In this document: in pieces, positions 8,628 through 16,765 of the stretch
How the letters are laid out: each line of letters opens with the position of its first letter
Position numbering within the stretch: the stretch's first letter is position 1
Source: JADLCX01 sp964630785
Lineage (GTDB): Bacteria > Planctomycetota > Phycisphaerae > Phycisphaerales > UBA1924
Reading direction: 5' to 3'
NCBI GenBank assembly: GCA_964630785.1
Contig: CAZVZG010000014.1
Coordinates: forward strand, 65,294-129,293
DNA length: 64,000 bases
The notes under the pieces: generated by a model
Databases searched by the model: none
What the model saw: only the letters and a program-made list of their open reading frames with translations
What the model was told of the DNA's origin: nothing
Position numbers and translations under genes: made by a program

Positions 8628-10427
8628 ATGCCCAACTCCACGATCGACACCATCACCATCGTCGTCTACCTGCTGGTGCTGGTCGCCGTGGGGCTGAAGG
8701 TCCGCAGTCTCAACCGCAACTCGGGCGACTTCTTCCGCAGCGGGTGTCAGGGCACCTGGTGGCTGGTCGGCGTCAGCGACTTCATGAGCAGTTTCAGTGC
8801 GTGGACCTTCACCGGGGCCGCGGGCGTCGCCTTTGAGGCCGGTTGGAGCGTCTCGATCATCTTCATGGCCAACGCGCTGGGGTTCTTCCTCAACGCGGCG
8901 TGGTTCGCGCCCTGGTTCCGCCAGCTCCGCGCCACGACGGTCCCGGAGATCATCCGCAACCGCTTCGGGGCAGCGACCCAGCAGTTCTACGCCTGGTCGA
9001 ACGTGCCTGTCCGGGTCTTGTACTCGGCGCTGCACCTCAGCGCTCTGGCGATCTTTGCGGCGGCGGCGTTCAGGCTCGACGTGCGCGAAGTCATCCTGGT
9101 CGTGGGCGTGGTGGTGCTCATCAACTCGGTCGCGGGCGGGAGCTGGGCCGTGATGTCCACGGACTTCCTGCAGATGCTGGTGCTCATGCCGCTCACGCTG
9201 CTAATCGCCGGCCTGTGTATCGCGCGGCTGGGCGGGGTCGGCGAGTTCTTCGGGGCGATCAACGCCCATGGGCTCGCGGACGAGTTCTCGCCCGTCAAGC
9301 CCGGGGGCTGGCTCTCGCCCAAGGCGTACACCGCCGCGTGGGCGGGCGCCATGTTCCTGCAGGGCCTGTTCATGTCCAACTCGATGACCTCGGCGTCGCG
9401 GTACTTCGCGGCTAAGGACGGGACGGCCGCGAGGAAGGCCGCGGTTCTCGCCGGGGTTCTCACGCTCGTGGGCGGCTGGGTGTGGTTCATCCCGCCGATC
9501 ACGGCGCGACTTCTCTACGCCGACGAAGTCGCGGCGTCGCTGACGGCCAAGCCGGCCGAGGCTGCTTACGCGATCGCGAGCGCCAGGTTGCTCCCAGCGG
9601 GCATGACCGGGCTGATGGTGGTGGCGATGTTCGCGGCGACGACCAGCTCGATGGATACCGGCCTCAACCAGACCTCCGCGATCTTCACCCGCGACATCTA
9701 CCCGGCCCTGTGCCGGCTGTTCGGTCGCCCGATAGCCGACGATCGCCGGTCGCTGCGAATTGGTCGGGTGGCGACGCTCGTGCTCGGGTTGATCGTCATG
9801 GCCCTGGCGTTCTACTTCACGCAGACCAAGGGCGCGGGGATCTTCGAACACATGCTGACCTTGGGCGCGCTGCTGGTAATGCCCCTGTCGATCCCGCTGT
9901 TCATGGCCCTTTTTATCCGCAACGCCCCGTGGTGGTCGGCGCTGTTCTCGGCGGGGTGCGCCCTTGTGCCGTCGGCCGTCAGCGTGTTTTCGCCGGAACC
10001 CTGGCCGTTCCAGCGGGAGATCGCGATCGGCGTCGCCACGGGCGTGGTCGCGTTCCTGGCGACGATCCCCTTCTGGCGGTTTGCCGACGTCCCCTACCGC
10101 GATCAGGTGCGCCGGTTTTTCACCACCATGCACACGCCGGTCGACTTCGCCCGTGAGGTCGGCGCTGCCTCCGACCACCGACAGCTCCGAAACACAGGAA
10201 TGTTCGCCGCGATCATCGGGTCGCTGGTCTGCCTCCTGGCAATTCTCCCCAACTCGTGGGGCGATCGTGCGCAGGTCCTGGCCGTCGGGGGCTCGGTCGC
10301 CGTGCTCGGCGCGTTGATGAACTGGTACGGACGGGTTCGACAGAGCCCGTTTGCTCCCGTACCGCCGGCGCTCACGATCGAGAATCCGAGCGCCGCGGCG
10401 GAATCGCCGGAGGTCGCCAATGTCTGA
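8628..10427 (+). CDS. Sodium:solute symporter (SSS family)
   Basis: This is a 599-residue polytopic membrane protein with about 13-14 hydrophobic helices. It starts at ATG 8628 (MPNSTIDTITIVVYLLVLVA); an in-frame TTG at 8595 is possible but gives a polar extension. SSS features include SDFMSSFSAWTFTGAAGVAF near residue 45-65, the VSNVPVR-like region, GGSWAVMSTDFLQMLVLMPL, and MFAATTSSMDTGLNQTSAIF near 335. The family couples inward sodium flow to uptake of sugars, amino acids, organic acids or vitamins. In this island it is the likely importer of the sugar acid or related monomer. The stop overlaps the next start by 8 bp, showing translational coupling. Confidence 0.92.
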   Translation: MPNSTIDTITIVVYLLVLVAVGLKVRSLNRNSGDFFRSGCQGTWWLVGVSDFMSSFSAWTFTGAAGVAFEAGWSVSIIFMANALGFFLNAAWFAPWFRQLRATTVPEIIRNRFGAATQQFYAWSNVPVRVLYSALHLSALAIFAAAAFRLDVREVILVVGVVVLINSVAGGSWAVMSTDFLQMLVLMPLTLLIAGLCIARLGGVGEFFGAINAHGLADEFSPVKPGGWLSPKAYTAAWAGAMFLQGLFMSNSMTSASRYFAAKDGTAARKAAVLAGVLTLVGGWVWFIPPITARLLYADEVAASLTAKPAEAAYAIASARLLPAGMTGLMVVAMFAATTSSMDTGLNQTSAIFTRDIYPALCRLFGRPIADDRRSLRIGRVATLVLGLIVMALAFYFTQTKGAGIFEHMLTLGALLVMPLSIPLFMALFIRNAPWWSALFSAGCALVPSAVSVFSPEPWPFQREIAIGVATGVVAFLATIPFWRFADVPYRDQVRRFFTTMHTPVDFAREVGAASDHRQLRNTGMFAAIIGSLVCLLAILPNSWGDRAQVLAVGGSVAVLGALMNWYGRVRQSPFAPVPPALTIENPSAAAESPEVANV

Positions 10428-11469
10428 TCACTCCGGCACGATGGACCCAACCCGCGGCGTGGACGCGCTGGAGGAGCACCTCAGCACGCCCCCGGCCTGC
10501 CTCGTGGACCTGATGGCCCGACTCGACGGCGACGTCGTTGTGCTGGGCGCGGCGGGCAAGATGGGGCCGACTCTCGCGAGGATGGCGGCCCGAGCGCTGG
10601 CCGAGGCGGGACGGAGCCGGCGCGTCATCGGCGTGGCCCGGTTCTCCTCGCCCGGCGTGCGTGAATCGCTCGAGCGGCACGGCGTCGAGACCATTCGAGG
10701 CGACCTGCTGGACCGGGCGTTCCTGCGCACGCTGCCCGACTCGCCGAACGTCGTGTTCGCGGCGGGGATGAAGTTCGGCGCCACCGGGAATGAGCCGCTC
10801 ACCTGGGCGATGAACACACACCTGCCCACGCTCGTTTGCGAGCGATTCCCCGGGAGCCGAATCGTGGCGTTCTCGACGGGCAACGTTTACGGCGCCACGC
10901 CGGTGGCCCGTGGATCGGGCTCGTGCGAGACCGATCCGGTCCATCCGGTCGGCGAGTACGCGATGAGCTGCCTGGGGCGCGAGCGGATCTTCGAGTACTT
11001 CAGCCGCGAGCACGGGACGCCGGTCGCCATCGCCCGGCTTAACTACGCGGTCGAGCTGCGCTACGGGGTGCTCCTCGATCTGGCTCGCAAAGTGTGGGAT
11101 GGCACGCCGGTCGACCTGACCATGGGGCACGTGAACGTCATTTGGCAGTCCGACGCGAACTCCATGGCGCTAGGACTGCTCGGGCACGTGTCGAGCCCCG
11201 GCTTCATCGTCAACATCGCGGGCCCGGCGATCCTCACCGTGCGTGGGCTGTGCGAGCGGTTTGGCGAGCTGCTGCATCGCCAAGCCCGTTTCGTCGGCAC
11301 GGAGGCCCCCGACTCGCTTTTGAGCGACTCGCGGAAGGCCTATGGGCTCGTCGGAGCGCCGGAGGTCGGCATCGACGAGATGGTCCGGTGGACCGCGGAT
11401 TGGGTCCGCATGGGCGGCGAGACGCTCGGCAAGCCGACGCACTTCCAGGTTCGGGACGGCAGGTTCTGA
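10420..11469 (+). CDS. NAD-dependent epimerase/dehydratase family protein with atypical active site
   Basis: The 349-residue protein starts at ATG 10420, with GGAGG seven bases upstream and an 8-bp overlap with the symporter gene. An extended-SDR fold is visible: VVVLGAAGKMGP (about 39-50) for the dinucleotide, AFSTGNVYG near 150, then EYAMSCLGRERIFEYF. The catalytic tyrosine would be Y180, but the usual lysine four residues later is C184, so the YxxxK pair is broken. The protein may act by another mechanism or bind NAD without classical epimerisation. It lies 9 bp before a DapA-like gene. The substrate is unknown; a nucleotide sugar is less likely than a small sugar acid in this setting. Confidence 0.8.
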   Translation: MSDHSGTMDPTRGVDALEEHLSTPPACLVDLMARLDGDVVVLGAAGKMGPTLARMAARALAEAGRSRRVIGVARFSSPGVRESLERHGVETIRGDLLDRAFLRTLPDSPNVVFAAGMKFGATGNEPLTWAMNTHLPTLVCERFPGSRIVAFSTGNVYGATPVARGSGSCETDPVHPVGEYAMSCLGRERIFEYFSREHGTPVAIARLNYAVELRYGVLLDLARKVWDGTPVDLTMGHVNVIWQSDANSMALGLLGHVSSPGFIVNIAGPAILTVRGLCERFGELLHRQARFVGTEAPDSLLSDSRKAYGLVGAPEVGIDEMVRWTADWVRMGGETLGKPTHFQVRDGRF

Positions 11470-11478
11470 GGCAGAGAC

Positions 11479-12558
11479 GTGAGCAACACCGACGTCAACT
11501 CGATCGCAGCGGCCGCGGGGGCCGTGCTGCGCGAGGGCGTCGCGATCCCGGCCCATCCGCTGGCGCTCAACGCACGGCGCCGGCTCGACGAGCGGCGGCA
11601 ACGGGCGCTGTCGAGGTACTACATCGCCGCGGGAGCGGGCGGGCTGGCGGTCGGCGTCCACACGACGCAGTTTGCGATCCGAGACCCGGGCGTCGGCCTG
11701 TTCGAGCCCGTGCTCGCGCTGGCCGCGGAGGAAATGGACCGGGCGGATGCGCGTCGCGAGCGGCCGCTGGTCCGCATCGGCGGCGTGATTGGCCGCACAC
11801 GGCAGGCGTGCCAGGAGGCTGCGCTCTTGCGGCGGCTGGGCTATCACGCGGGGTTGCTGTCGTTGGCCGCATTCGCCGGGGCGGACGACGATGCGCTCGT
11901 TGAGCATTGCCGCGAGGTCGGACGAATCATCCCGCTCGTGGGCTTCTATCTCCAGCCGAGCGTCGGCGGGCGCGAGCTCTCGTATCGCTTCTGGCGGCGC
12001 TTTGCGGAACTGCCCCCGGTGGCGGCGATCAAGATCGCGCCGTTCAACCGCTACGCGACGCACGATGTGGTACGGGCGGTGATCGACGCGGGACGGGACG
12101 ACGTCGCGCTCTACACCGGCAACGACGACAGCATTGTTCACGACCTGCTGTCCTGCTACCGGCTTTGGAGCGATGGGGAGTGGGTTGAACGACGCATCGT
12201 GGGCGGGCTGCTGGGCCACTGGTCTGTCTGGACGCGGCGCGCCGTGGAGTTGCACCTCCGCTGTCGACAGGTCGCCCGCGCCGACGACGTGCCCGCCGAT
12301 CTGATGGCCCTCGCCGCACAGGTCACGGATTGCAACGCGGCGTTCTTTGACGCGGCAAACCAATTCCGCGGCGTCATCGCGGGCTTGCACGAGGTGCTCC
12401 GCCGTCAGGGTTTGCTCGAAGGGATTTGGTGCCTGGACGAGGCGGAGACCTTCGGGCCCGGCCAACTCGCGGAGATCGACCGCGTGCTCAGGGCGTATTC
12501 GCACCTGAATGACGACGACTTCGTCGCGGAGGGTCGGGAGGGATGGCTGAGCGGCTAG
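11479..12558 (+). CDS. Dihydrodipicolinate synthase (DapA)-family aldolase/lyase
   Basis: The 359-residue protein starts at GTG 11479, with GAGG about 8 bases upstream. It is a TIM-barrel enzyme of the DHDPS/N-acetylneuraminate lyase superfamily. The Schiff-base lysine is K185 in VAAIKIAPFN, and the tyrosine-bearing strand reads FYLQPSVGG (Y157). It is longer than typical DapA (about 290) because of a C-terminal extension rich in charged residues. The family cleaves or condenses 2-keto acids such as 2-keto-3-deoxy sugar acids with aldehydes. With the dehydratase and dehydrogenase genes of this island it is the likely retro-aldol step. It is not expected to be the biosynthetic DapA; the context is catabolic. 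Confidence 0.83.
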   Translation: MSNTDVNSIAAAAGAVLREGVAIPAHPLALNARRRLDERRQRALSRYYIAAGAGGLAVGVHTTQFAIRDPGVGLFEPVLALAAEEMDRADARRERPLVRIGGVIGRTRQACQEAALLRRLGYHAGLLSLAAFAGADDDALVEHCREVGRIIPLVGFYLQPSVGGRELSYRFWRRFAELPPVAAIKIAPFNRYATHDVVRAVIDAGRDDVALYTGNDDSIVHDLLSCYRLWSDGEWVERRIVGGLLGHWSVWTRRAVELHLRCRQVARADDVPADLMALAAQVTDCNAAFFDAANQFRGVIAGLHEVLRRQGLLEGIWCLDEAETFGPGQLAEIDRVLRAYSHLNDDDFVAEGREGWLSG

Positions 12559-12623
12559 CCGCGGCGGCCTGCGATGTGCGAACGGACCAAAGCGGACGCA
12601 GTTTGAGCATCGAGGGTGCAACC

Positions 12624-13142
12624 ATGAAGAAGAAACGCGAGAACAGCACGGTGAAACTGACCATCGCCCTTGTCGCGGTCGTCGCGGCGTTGGCGTTTGC
12701 GGGGTACTCGCTGTTGGGGCGCGGCGAACGCCGGGCCGGCGCGTACTTCTTCGACCTCAACACAGGGAAGGTCTTCGTCGGACCGGCCGACGCGACCGCT
12801 CCGATCGAGACGCCCTCGGGGCCATTCCAAGGCGAACCCGCCGGAGTCCGGATCTTCATCTTCGCGTGCGCACCGCGGCACGGGCTCGACGGCATGACGC
12901 TCGACCAAGTGCGTGCCGCCGGCGCGTTCCCGGTCTGGCTCGAGAAGTACGAGGCCGGCGCCAAGAAAGCGCTGGAGGACGGCTCGAACGATCCGGAAGT
13001 CATCATGGAGGGGATCCTCACGATGGCTCCGCCGCCCGGGGGCGTCAAGTGGCTCAAGCCCGGAAGCCGCGACGCGCGAACGCTGCGCAACTCGGTTCAG
13101 GCCATCTGCCCCGGCGGCACCGCCGTCGCGTGTACGCCCTGA
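12624..13142 (+). CDS. Small single-pass membrane protein of unknown function
   Basis: The 172-residue protein starts at ATG 12624, with a GAGGGTG stretch upstream. After MKKKRENST there is one transmembrane helix in VKLTIALVAVVAALAFAGYS, then a polar outer part beginning YFFDLNTGKVFVGPADATAP, with ACAPRHG and a C-terminal CPGG/AC pair that could form disulfides outside the cytoplasm. I do not recognise the family. The helix is strikingly like those of the small proteins at 48898 and 50668, which sit beside prepilin-like genes. It is located between the aldolase and aminotransferase genes, so it is part of the plus-strand arm. A link to the pseudopilin export system is possible but unproven. 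Confidence 0.75.
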   Translation: MKKKRENSTVKLTIALVAVVAALAFAGYSLLGRGERRAGAYFFDLNTGKVFVGPADATAPIETPSGPFQGEPAGVRIFIFACAPRHGLDGMTLDQVRAAGAFPVWLEKYEAGAKKALEDGSNDPEVIMEGILTMAPPPGGVKWLKPGSRDARTLRNSVQAICPGGTAVACTP

Positions 13143-13192
13143 ACCGGGGCCGATGGCAACCACTCCTGTGTGATCGATCCCGGACTCTCGCC

Positions 13193-14548
13193 ATGAGCAC
13201 ACCTTGCATTGAGAAGCCCATGACCCATGCCCGCTCAGCCGAGCTGTTGCTTCGGAACCAGAAGCTGATCCCCGGCGGTCTGGCCTCGATCAACCGCAAG
13301 GCCGACCCGTGCATCGCGTTCGCACGGGCCGACGGATCGCGCCTGTGGGACCTCGACGGCAACGAATACATCGACTATCACGCGGGGTTCGCGCCCTACA
13401 TCCTCGGTCACAACCACCCGGAGCAGAACCGGGCGGTGATCGAGGCGATCGGCTCGGGCCGGAGCAACTACGGCAGCGGCCCGACCGAGGACGAAGGGAC
13501 ACTGGCCGCGTTGTTCCTCGAGTGTGTCCCGTTCGCCGACCGTGTGCAGTTCTTGAACACGGGCTCGGAAGCCACCGCCCAGGCCATCCGCATCGCCCGG
13601 GCCTGGACCCGACGCGACCACGTCGTGTTGATGCAGGGCGGGTACAACGGCAACCAGAACGTCGTGGCGGCCAATCTCATGAGCACGCGCGAGCAGCTCG
13701 GCGGCGCTCGAGCGGTCGGCGACGAGTACCCGCTCGTCCCCATCACCGCCGGGATCCCCGCCGATGAGCGCGCCCTCATGCACGCCGTCGAGTTCAACGA
13801 TCTGGCGGCGGTCGACGCCGTGGCCCGGCGGCATCCCATCGCGGCCGTGATCACCGAACCGGTCTTGCAGAACATCGGCGTGGTGAAGCCCGCGCCGGGT
13901 TATCTGGAGGGTCTTCGAGAGCTGGCCGATCGGCACGGATTTCTGCTGATTTTCGACGAGGTGAAGACCGGCTTCCGATCCGGACTGGGCGGCTATCAGA
14001 GCGTTTGCGGCGTCGCACCCGACATTTCCACGTTCGGCAAGGCCCTCGCCAACGGCTACCCCATCGCGGCCATCGCGGGCAAGCAACAGTTCCTGGACCT
14101 GGCGATCAGCGACGATCCCTCCAAGCGCGTGCTCATCGCGGGGACGTACAACTGCCACCCGGTGCCCGTGGCCGCGGCCATCGCCTGCCTGAGGATTCTG
14201 ATGGACCATGAGCGCGACGTCTACGGCCGGCTCGCCCGGCTCTCATGCCGCCTTGAGCAGGGCCTGACCCGGGTCTTTGCGGATCACCGGATCACCGCCC
14301 GCTTTGTGCGGCAAGGGAGTGCACACTGCACGTACTTCATGGAATCGGCTCCTGCGTGCTGGTGGGACATCCTCACCCGCCACGATTTCGCTTTCGATCT
14401 CCGCTATCGACGAGCGCTCATCGCGCGTGGCATCTACCAGTTCCCCGTCGCCGCCAAGCAGGGCAGCATCAGCTACGCCCACACCGACGAGGATATCGAT
14501 GACACCATCCGAGCGACCGATTCGGCGATCCGCGCCATCAAGGCCTGA
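13193..14548 (+). CDS. Class III aminotransferase (glutamate-1-semialdehyde aminomutase-like)
   Basis: The 451-residue protein starts at ATG 13193; ATG 13220 is the alternative. Class III PLP enzyme features are clear: PGG near 27, DLDGNEYIDYHAGFAPYILG (53-72), NTGSEATAQAIRIAR (122-136), IFDEVKTGFR with D255, and the PLP lysine K283 in STFGKALANGYP. The layout is closest to glutamate-1-semialdehyde 2,1-aminomutases and related omega-aminotransferases. It sits in a catabolic operon rather than near haem genes, so it likely acts on an amino-sugar-derived or keto-acid substrate in the cytosol. It is preceded by the small membrane protein gene and followed 14 bp later by the FAH-family gene. Confidence 0.87.
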   Translation: MSTPCIEKPMTHARSAELLLRNQKLIPGGLASINRKADPCIAFARADGSRLWDLDGNEYIDYHAGFAPYILGHNHPEQNRAVIEAIGSGRSNYGSGPTEDEGTLAALFLECVPFADRVQFLNTGSEATAQAIRIARAWTRRDHVVLMQGGYNGNQNVVAANLMSTREQLGGARAVGDEYPLVPITAGIPADERALMHAVEFNDLAAVDAVARRHPIAAVITEPVLQNIGVVKPAPGYLEGLRELADRHGFLLIFDEVKTGFRSGLGGYQSVCGVAPDISTFGKALANGYPIAAIAGKQQFLDLAISDDPSKRVLIAGTYNCHPVPVAAAIACLRILMDHERDVYGRLARLSCRLEQGLTRVFADHRITARFVRQGSAHCTYFMESAPACWWDILTRHDFAFDLRYRRALIARGIYQFPVAAKQGSISYAHTDEDIDDTIRATDSAIRAIKA

Positions 14549-14561
14549 GAGGTGATGCACG

Positions 14562-15392
14562 ATGCGGGTGGTCAGGTTCATCGACGACACGGGCCGCGTG
14601 CGCCTGGGTGAGGCCGGGGCACGCCCGGGATCGTGCGAACTGATCGAGCCGGACCCGGGCGCTCCGAGCGGGTTCCGACGCACGGGCGTACGCCGAGCGG
14701 TCCACCGCCGGCTGTGCCCGATCGCGCCCACCAACATTTTCGGCATCGGGCTCAACTACCGGCGGCACGCGGTCGAATCGGGTATGGCGGTCCCCTCGTG
14801 CCCTGTGGTGTTCATGAAACCGACGACCGCGGCGGTGGGACCGGACGACCCCATCGAACTGCACGGTTGCTGCGACCCTAACGGCGAGATCGACTACGAG
14901 GTGGAACTCGCGGTGGTCATCGGGCGAGAGGCCCGGGACGTCTCTGAGCCGGATGCGTTAGCGCACGTCGCCGGATACACCGTTGCGAACGACCTCTCGG
15001 CACGAACGATCCAACTGAAATCGCCCGGCGGGCAGTGGGCCCGCGGCAAGGGTTTCGACGGTTTCTGCCCGATGGGGCCAGTGATGGTCACCGCCGACGA
15101 GATCTCCGAGCCGCAGTCGCTCGGGCTGCGCACCGTCCTCAACGGAGAGGTGATGCAGCAGAGCACGACTGCCGACATGATCTTCACCGTTGCGCAGATC
15201 ATCAGTTTTCTGAGCACGGGCACGACTCTCCTCCCCGGCACCGTCATCCTCACGGGCACACCGGAGGGTGTCGGTTTCGGACGCCGGCCCCCGGTCTTTC
15301 TCAGGCCCGGTGCCCGGCTCTCCGTAGAGGTTGAAGGGATCGGGTTGCTGGAGAACGAGTTGGTCGGCGCTCGCGGCGGGGGCGCGTTGTGA
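14562..15392 (+). CDS. Fumarylacetoacetate hydrolase (FAH)-family protein
   Basis: The 276-residue protein starts at ATG 14562, with GAGAGGTG upstream. Metal ligands of the FAH fold are present: E113 and E115 in IDYEVELAVVIG, and D144 in VANDLSART. FGIGLNYRRHA and TGTPEGVGFG are family hallmarks. Members hydrolyse C-C bonds of diketo acids, including 2,4-diketo-3-deoxy sugar acids in the non-phosphorylative fucose and rhamnose routes, or act as hydratases and decarboxylases. With a sugar-acid dehydratase and an SDR dehydrogenase in the same island, the diketo-acid hydrolase role fits well but remains inference. Its stop overlaps the start of the M24 gene (GTGA, 15389-15392). Confidence 0.86.
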   Translation: MRVVRFIDDTGRVRLGEAGARPGSCELIEPDPGAPSGFRRTGVRRAVHRRLCPIAPTNIFGIGLNYRRHAVESGMAVPSCPVVFMKPTTAAVGPDDPIELHGCCDPNGEIDYEVELAVVIGREARDVSEPDALAHVAGYTVANDLSARTIQLKSPGGQWARGKGFDGFCPMGPVMVTADEISEPQSLGLRTVLNGEVMQQSTTADMIFTVAQIISFLSTGTTLLPGTVILTGTPEGVGFGRRPPVFLRPGARLSVEVEGIGLLENELVGARGGGAL

Positions 15393-16549
15393 CACCGTGC
15401 TGGCCGGATTCTCCTGACGCTCCCCGATTCGCGAGACAGCGGCGCGAGCGGCTCGCCGAGCGGCTGCGCGACTGCGGACTAGACGGTGCGTTGATTACGG
15501 ACGCCAGGGAGATCCTGTACTTCACCGGGGCTCCGCTCGCGACCCCCGCGCCGGCCTGCCTGCTCCTGACGCTCGGCGGGTCCGACGTGAAGACTCCCCG
15601 GAGCGTGCTGGTGTGCGGCCGATCGGATCGCACACACCACGTCGATGAGACGCACGCCTTCGACTGGCACACGGGTGGGTCGATCCACACGGACCTGGTG
15701 ACGTCGATGACCGCCCGTGCGACCGCGGCCTTCGTGTCCGCCCCGTCACGCATCGGCGTGCAGTTCGAGTCCCTCCCCGCAGCGTTGTTGAAGGCGCTGC
15801 CCGGTCACGGATCGGGCGCGGTCGGTATCGACGCGGACATCTCCGACCTTCATCGCAACAAGGACGGCCTGGAGATCGCGGCCATCTCCGCGGCGGTGAC
15901 GGCGGACCGCGCGGCGCTCGCGGCCGCGAAACTCGCGATCGGGCCCGGCGTCAGCGAGATCGAGGTCTTCGCCGCCGCGTGCCGCGCCGCAACGCTCGCA
16001 GCCGGGCGGCCGATCCATCATGACGGCGACTACCGATGCGGTGCGCCGGGGGGGCCGGCGAGCGATCGCCGCACGCGGGGGGGCGATCTGTACATCATCG
16101 ACGCGTGGACGCGGTGCGACGGGTACTGGGCCGATCTGGCCCGGACGCACGGCGTGTCGGCCGAACTCTCACCGCTTCAGTCTGACCTGTTGGCGCACGT
16201 TGCGTGCGTCCACGGGCGGATCGAACCCTTGCTGAGGCCGGGCGTGCCCTGCCACGACCTCTGGCTCGCCATCGATGCCGCGCTGCGCGAGTTCCCGCCG
16301 CTGGCCGATACCGGACTGACTCACCACGGAGGCCACGGCATCGGCCTGCGCCTGCACGAGACGCCGGATATCCATCACGGCTCACCGGACGTGCTTCGCG
16401 CGGGTGACGTGGTCTGCATCGAACCGGGCGGTTACATCGCCGAAGCGAGGGCGGGCGCGAGGATTGAGCAGATGTATCGAATCACCGATCGCGGCCCGGC
16501 CTGCATGTCGATCGGCGGTCCGAACGGCGGGGCCGATCAGGGCCGATAA
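15389..16549 (+). CDS. M24-family metallopeptidase (Xaa-Pro aminopeptidase-like)
   Basis: The 386-residue protein starts at GTG 15389, overlapping the FAH-family stop. The N-terminal creatinase/prolidase-like domain (LRDCGLDGALITDAREILYF) is followed by the pita-bread catalytic domain. The two-metal ligands are intact: D238 (YIIDAW), D249 (WADLAR), H316 (HGGHGIGL), E345 (CIEPGG) and E360 (ARIEQM). The enzyme should release an N-terminal residue before proline, or act on a related amide such as creatine. It is cytosolic, as no signal peptide is visible. It closes the plus-strand arm. The reason for a peptidase beside sugar-acid genes is unclear; it may act on an amide-bearing substrate of the island. 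Confidence 0.88.
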   Translation: MTPCWPDSPDAPRFARQRRERLAERLRDCGLDGALITDAREILYFTGAPLATPAPACLLLTLGGSDVKTPRSVLVCGRSDRTHHVDETHAFDWHTGGSIHTDLVTSMTARATAAFVSAPSRIGVQFESLPAALLKALPGHGSGAVGIDADISDLHRNKDGLEIAAISAAVTADRAALAAAKLAIGPGVSEIEVFAAACRAATLAAGRPIHHDGDYRCGAPGGPASDRRTRGGDLYIIDAWTRCDGYWADLARTHGVSAELSPLQSDLLAHVACVHGRIEPLLRPGVPCHDLWLAIDAALREFPPLADTGLTHHGGHGIGLRLHETPDIHHGSPDVLRAGDVVCIEPGGYIAEARAGARIEQMYRITDRGPACMSIGGPNGGADQGR

Positions 16550-16765
16550 CGTGTCGTCGCGTTCCGAATATACGACGAACAAATCAACCGAAAACCCATT
16601 TTTATCGCCGACCGCGGTGCACCGAGCGAGAGCCGCTTACTCGGCGCAAGTGTTCGCGGAATTAGGGGTTGTGTCACCCGCCCACGGTTGAGTAGACTCC
16701 GCTCGAGGGGCGGGGTTCGAGCCTGATTTGGCGGCTTTGTTGTGTGTTCGGAAAGGAGCGTCCCC

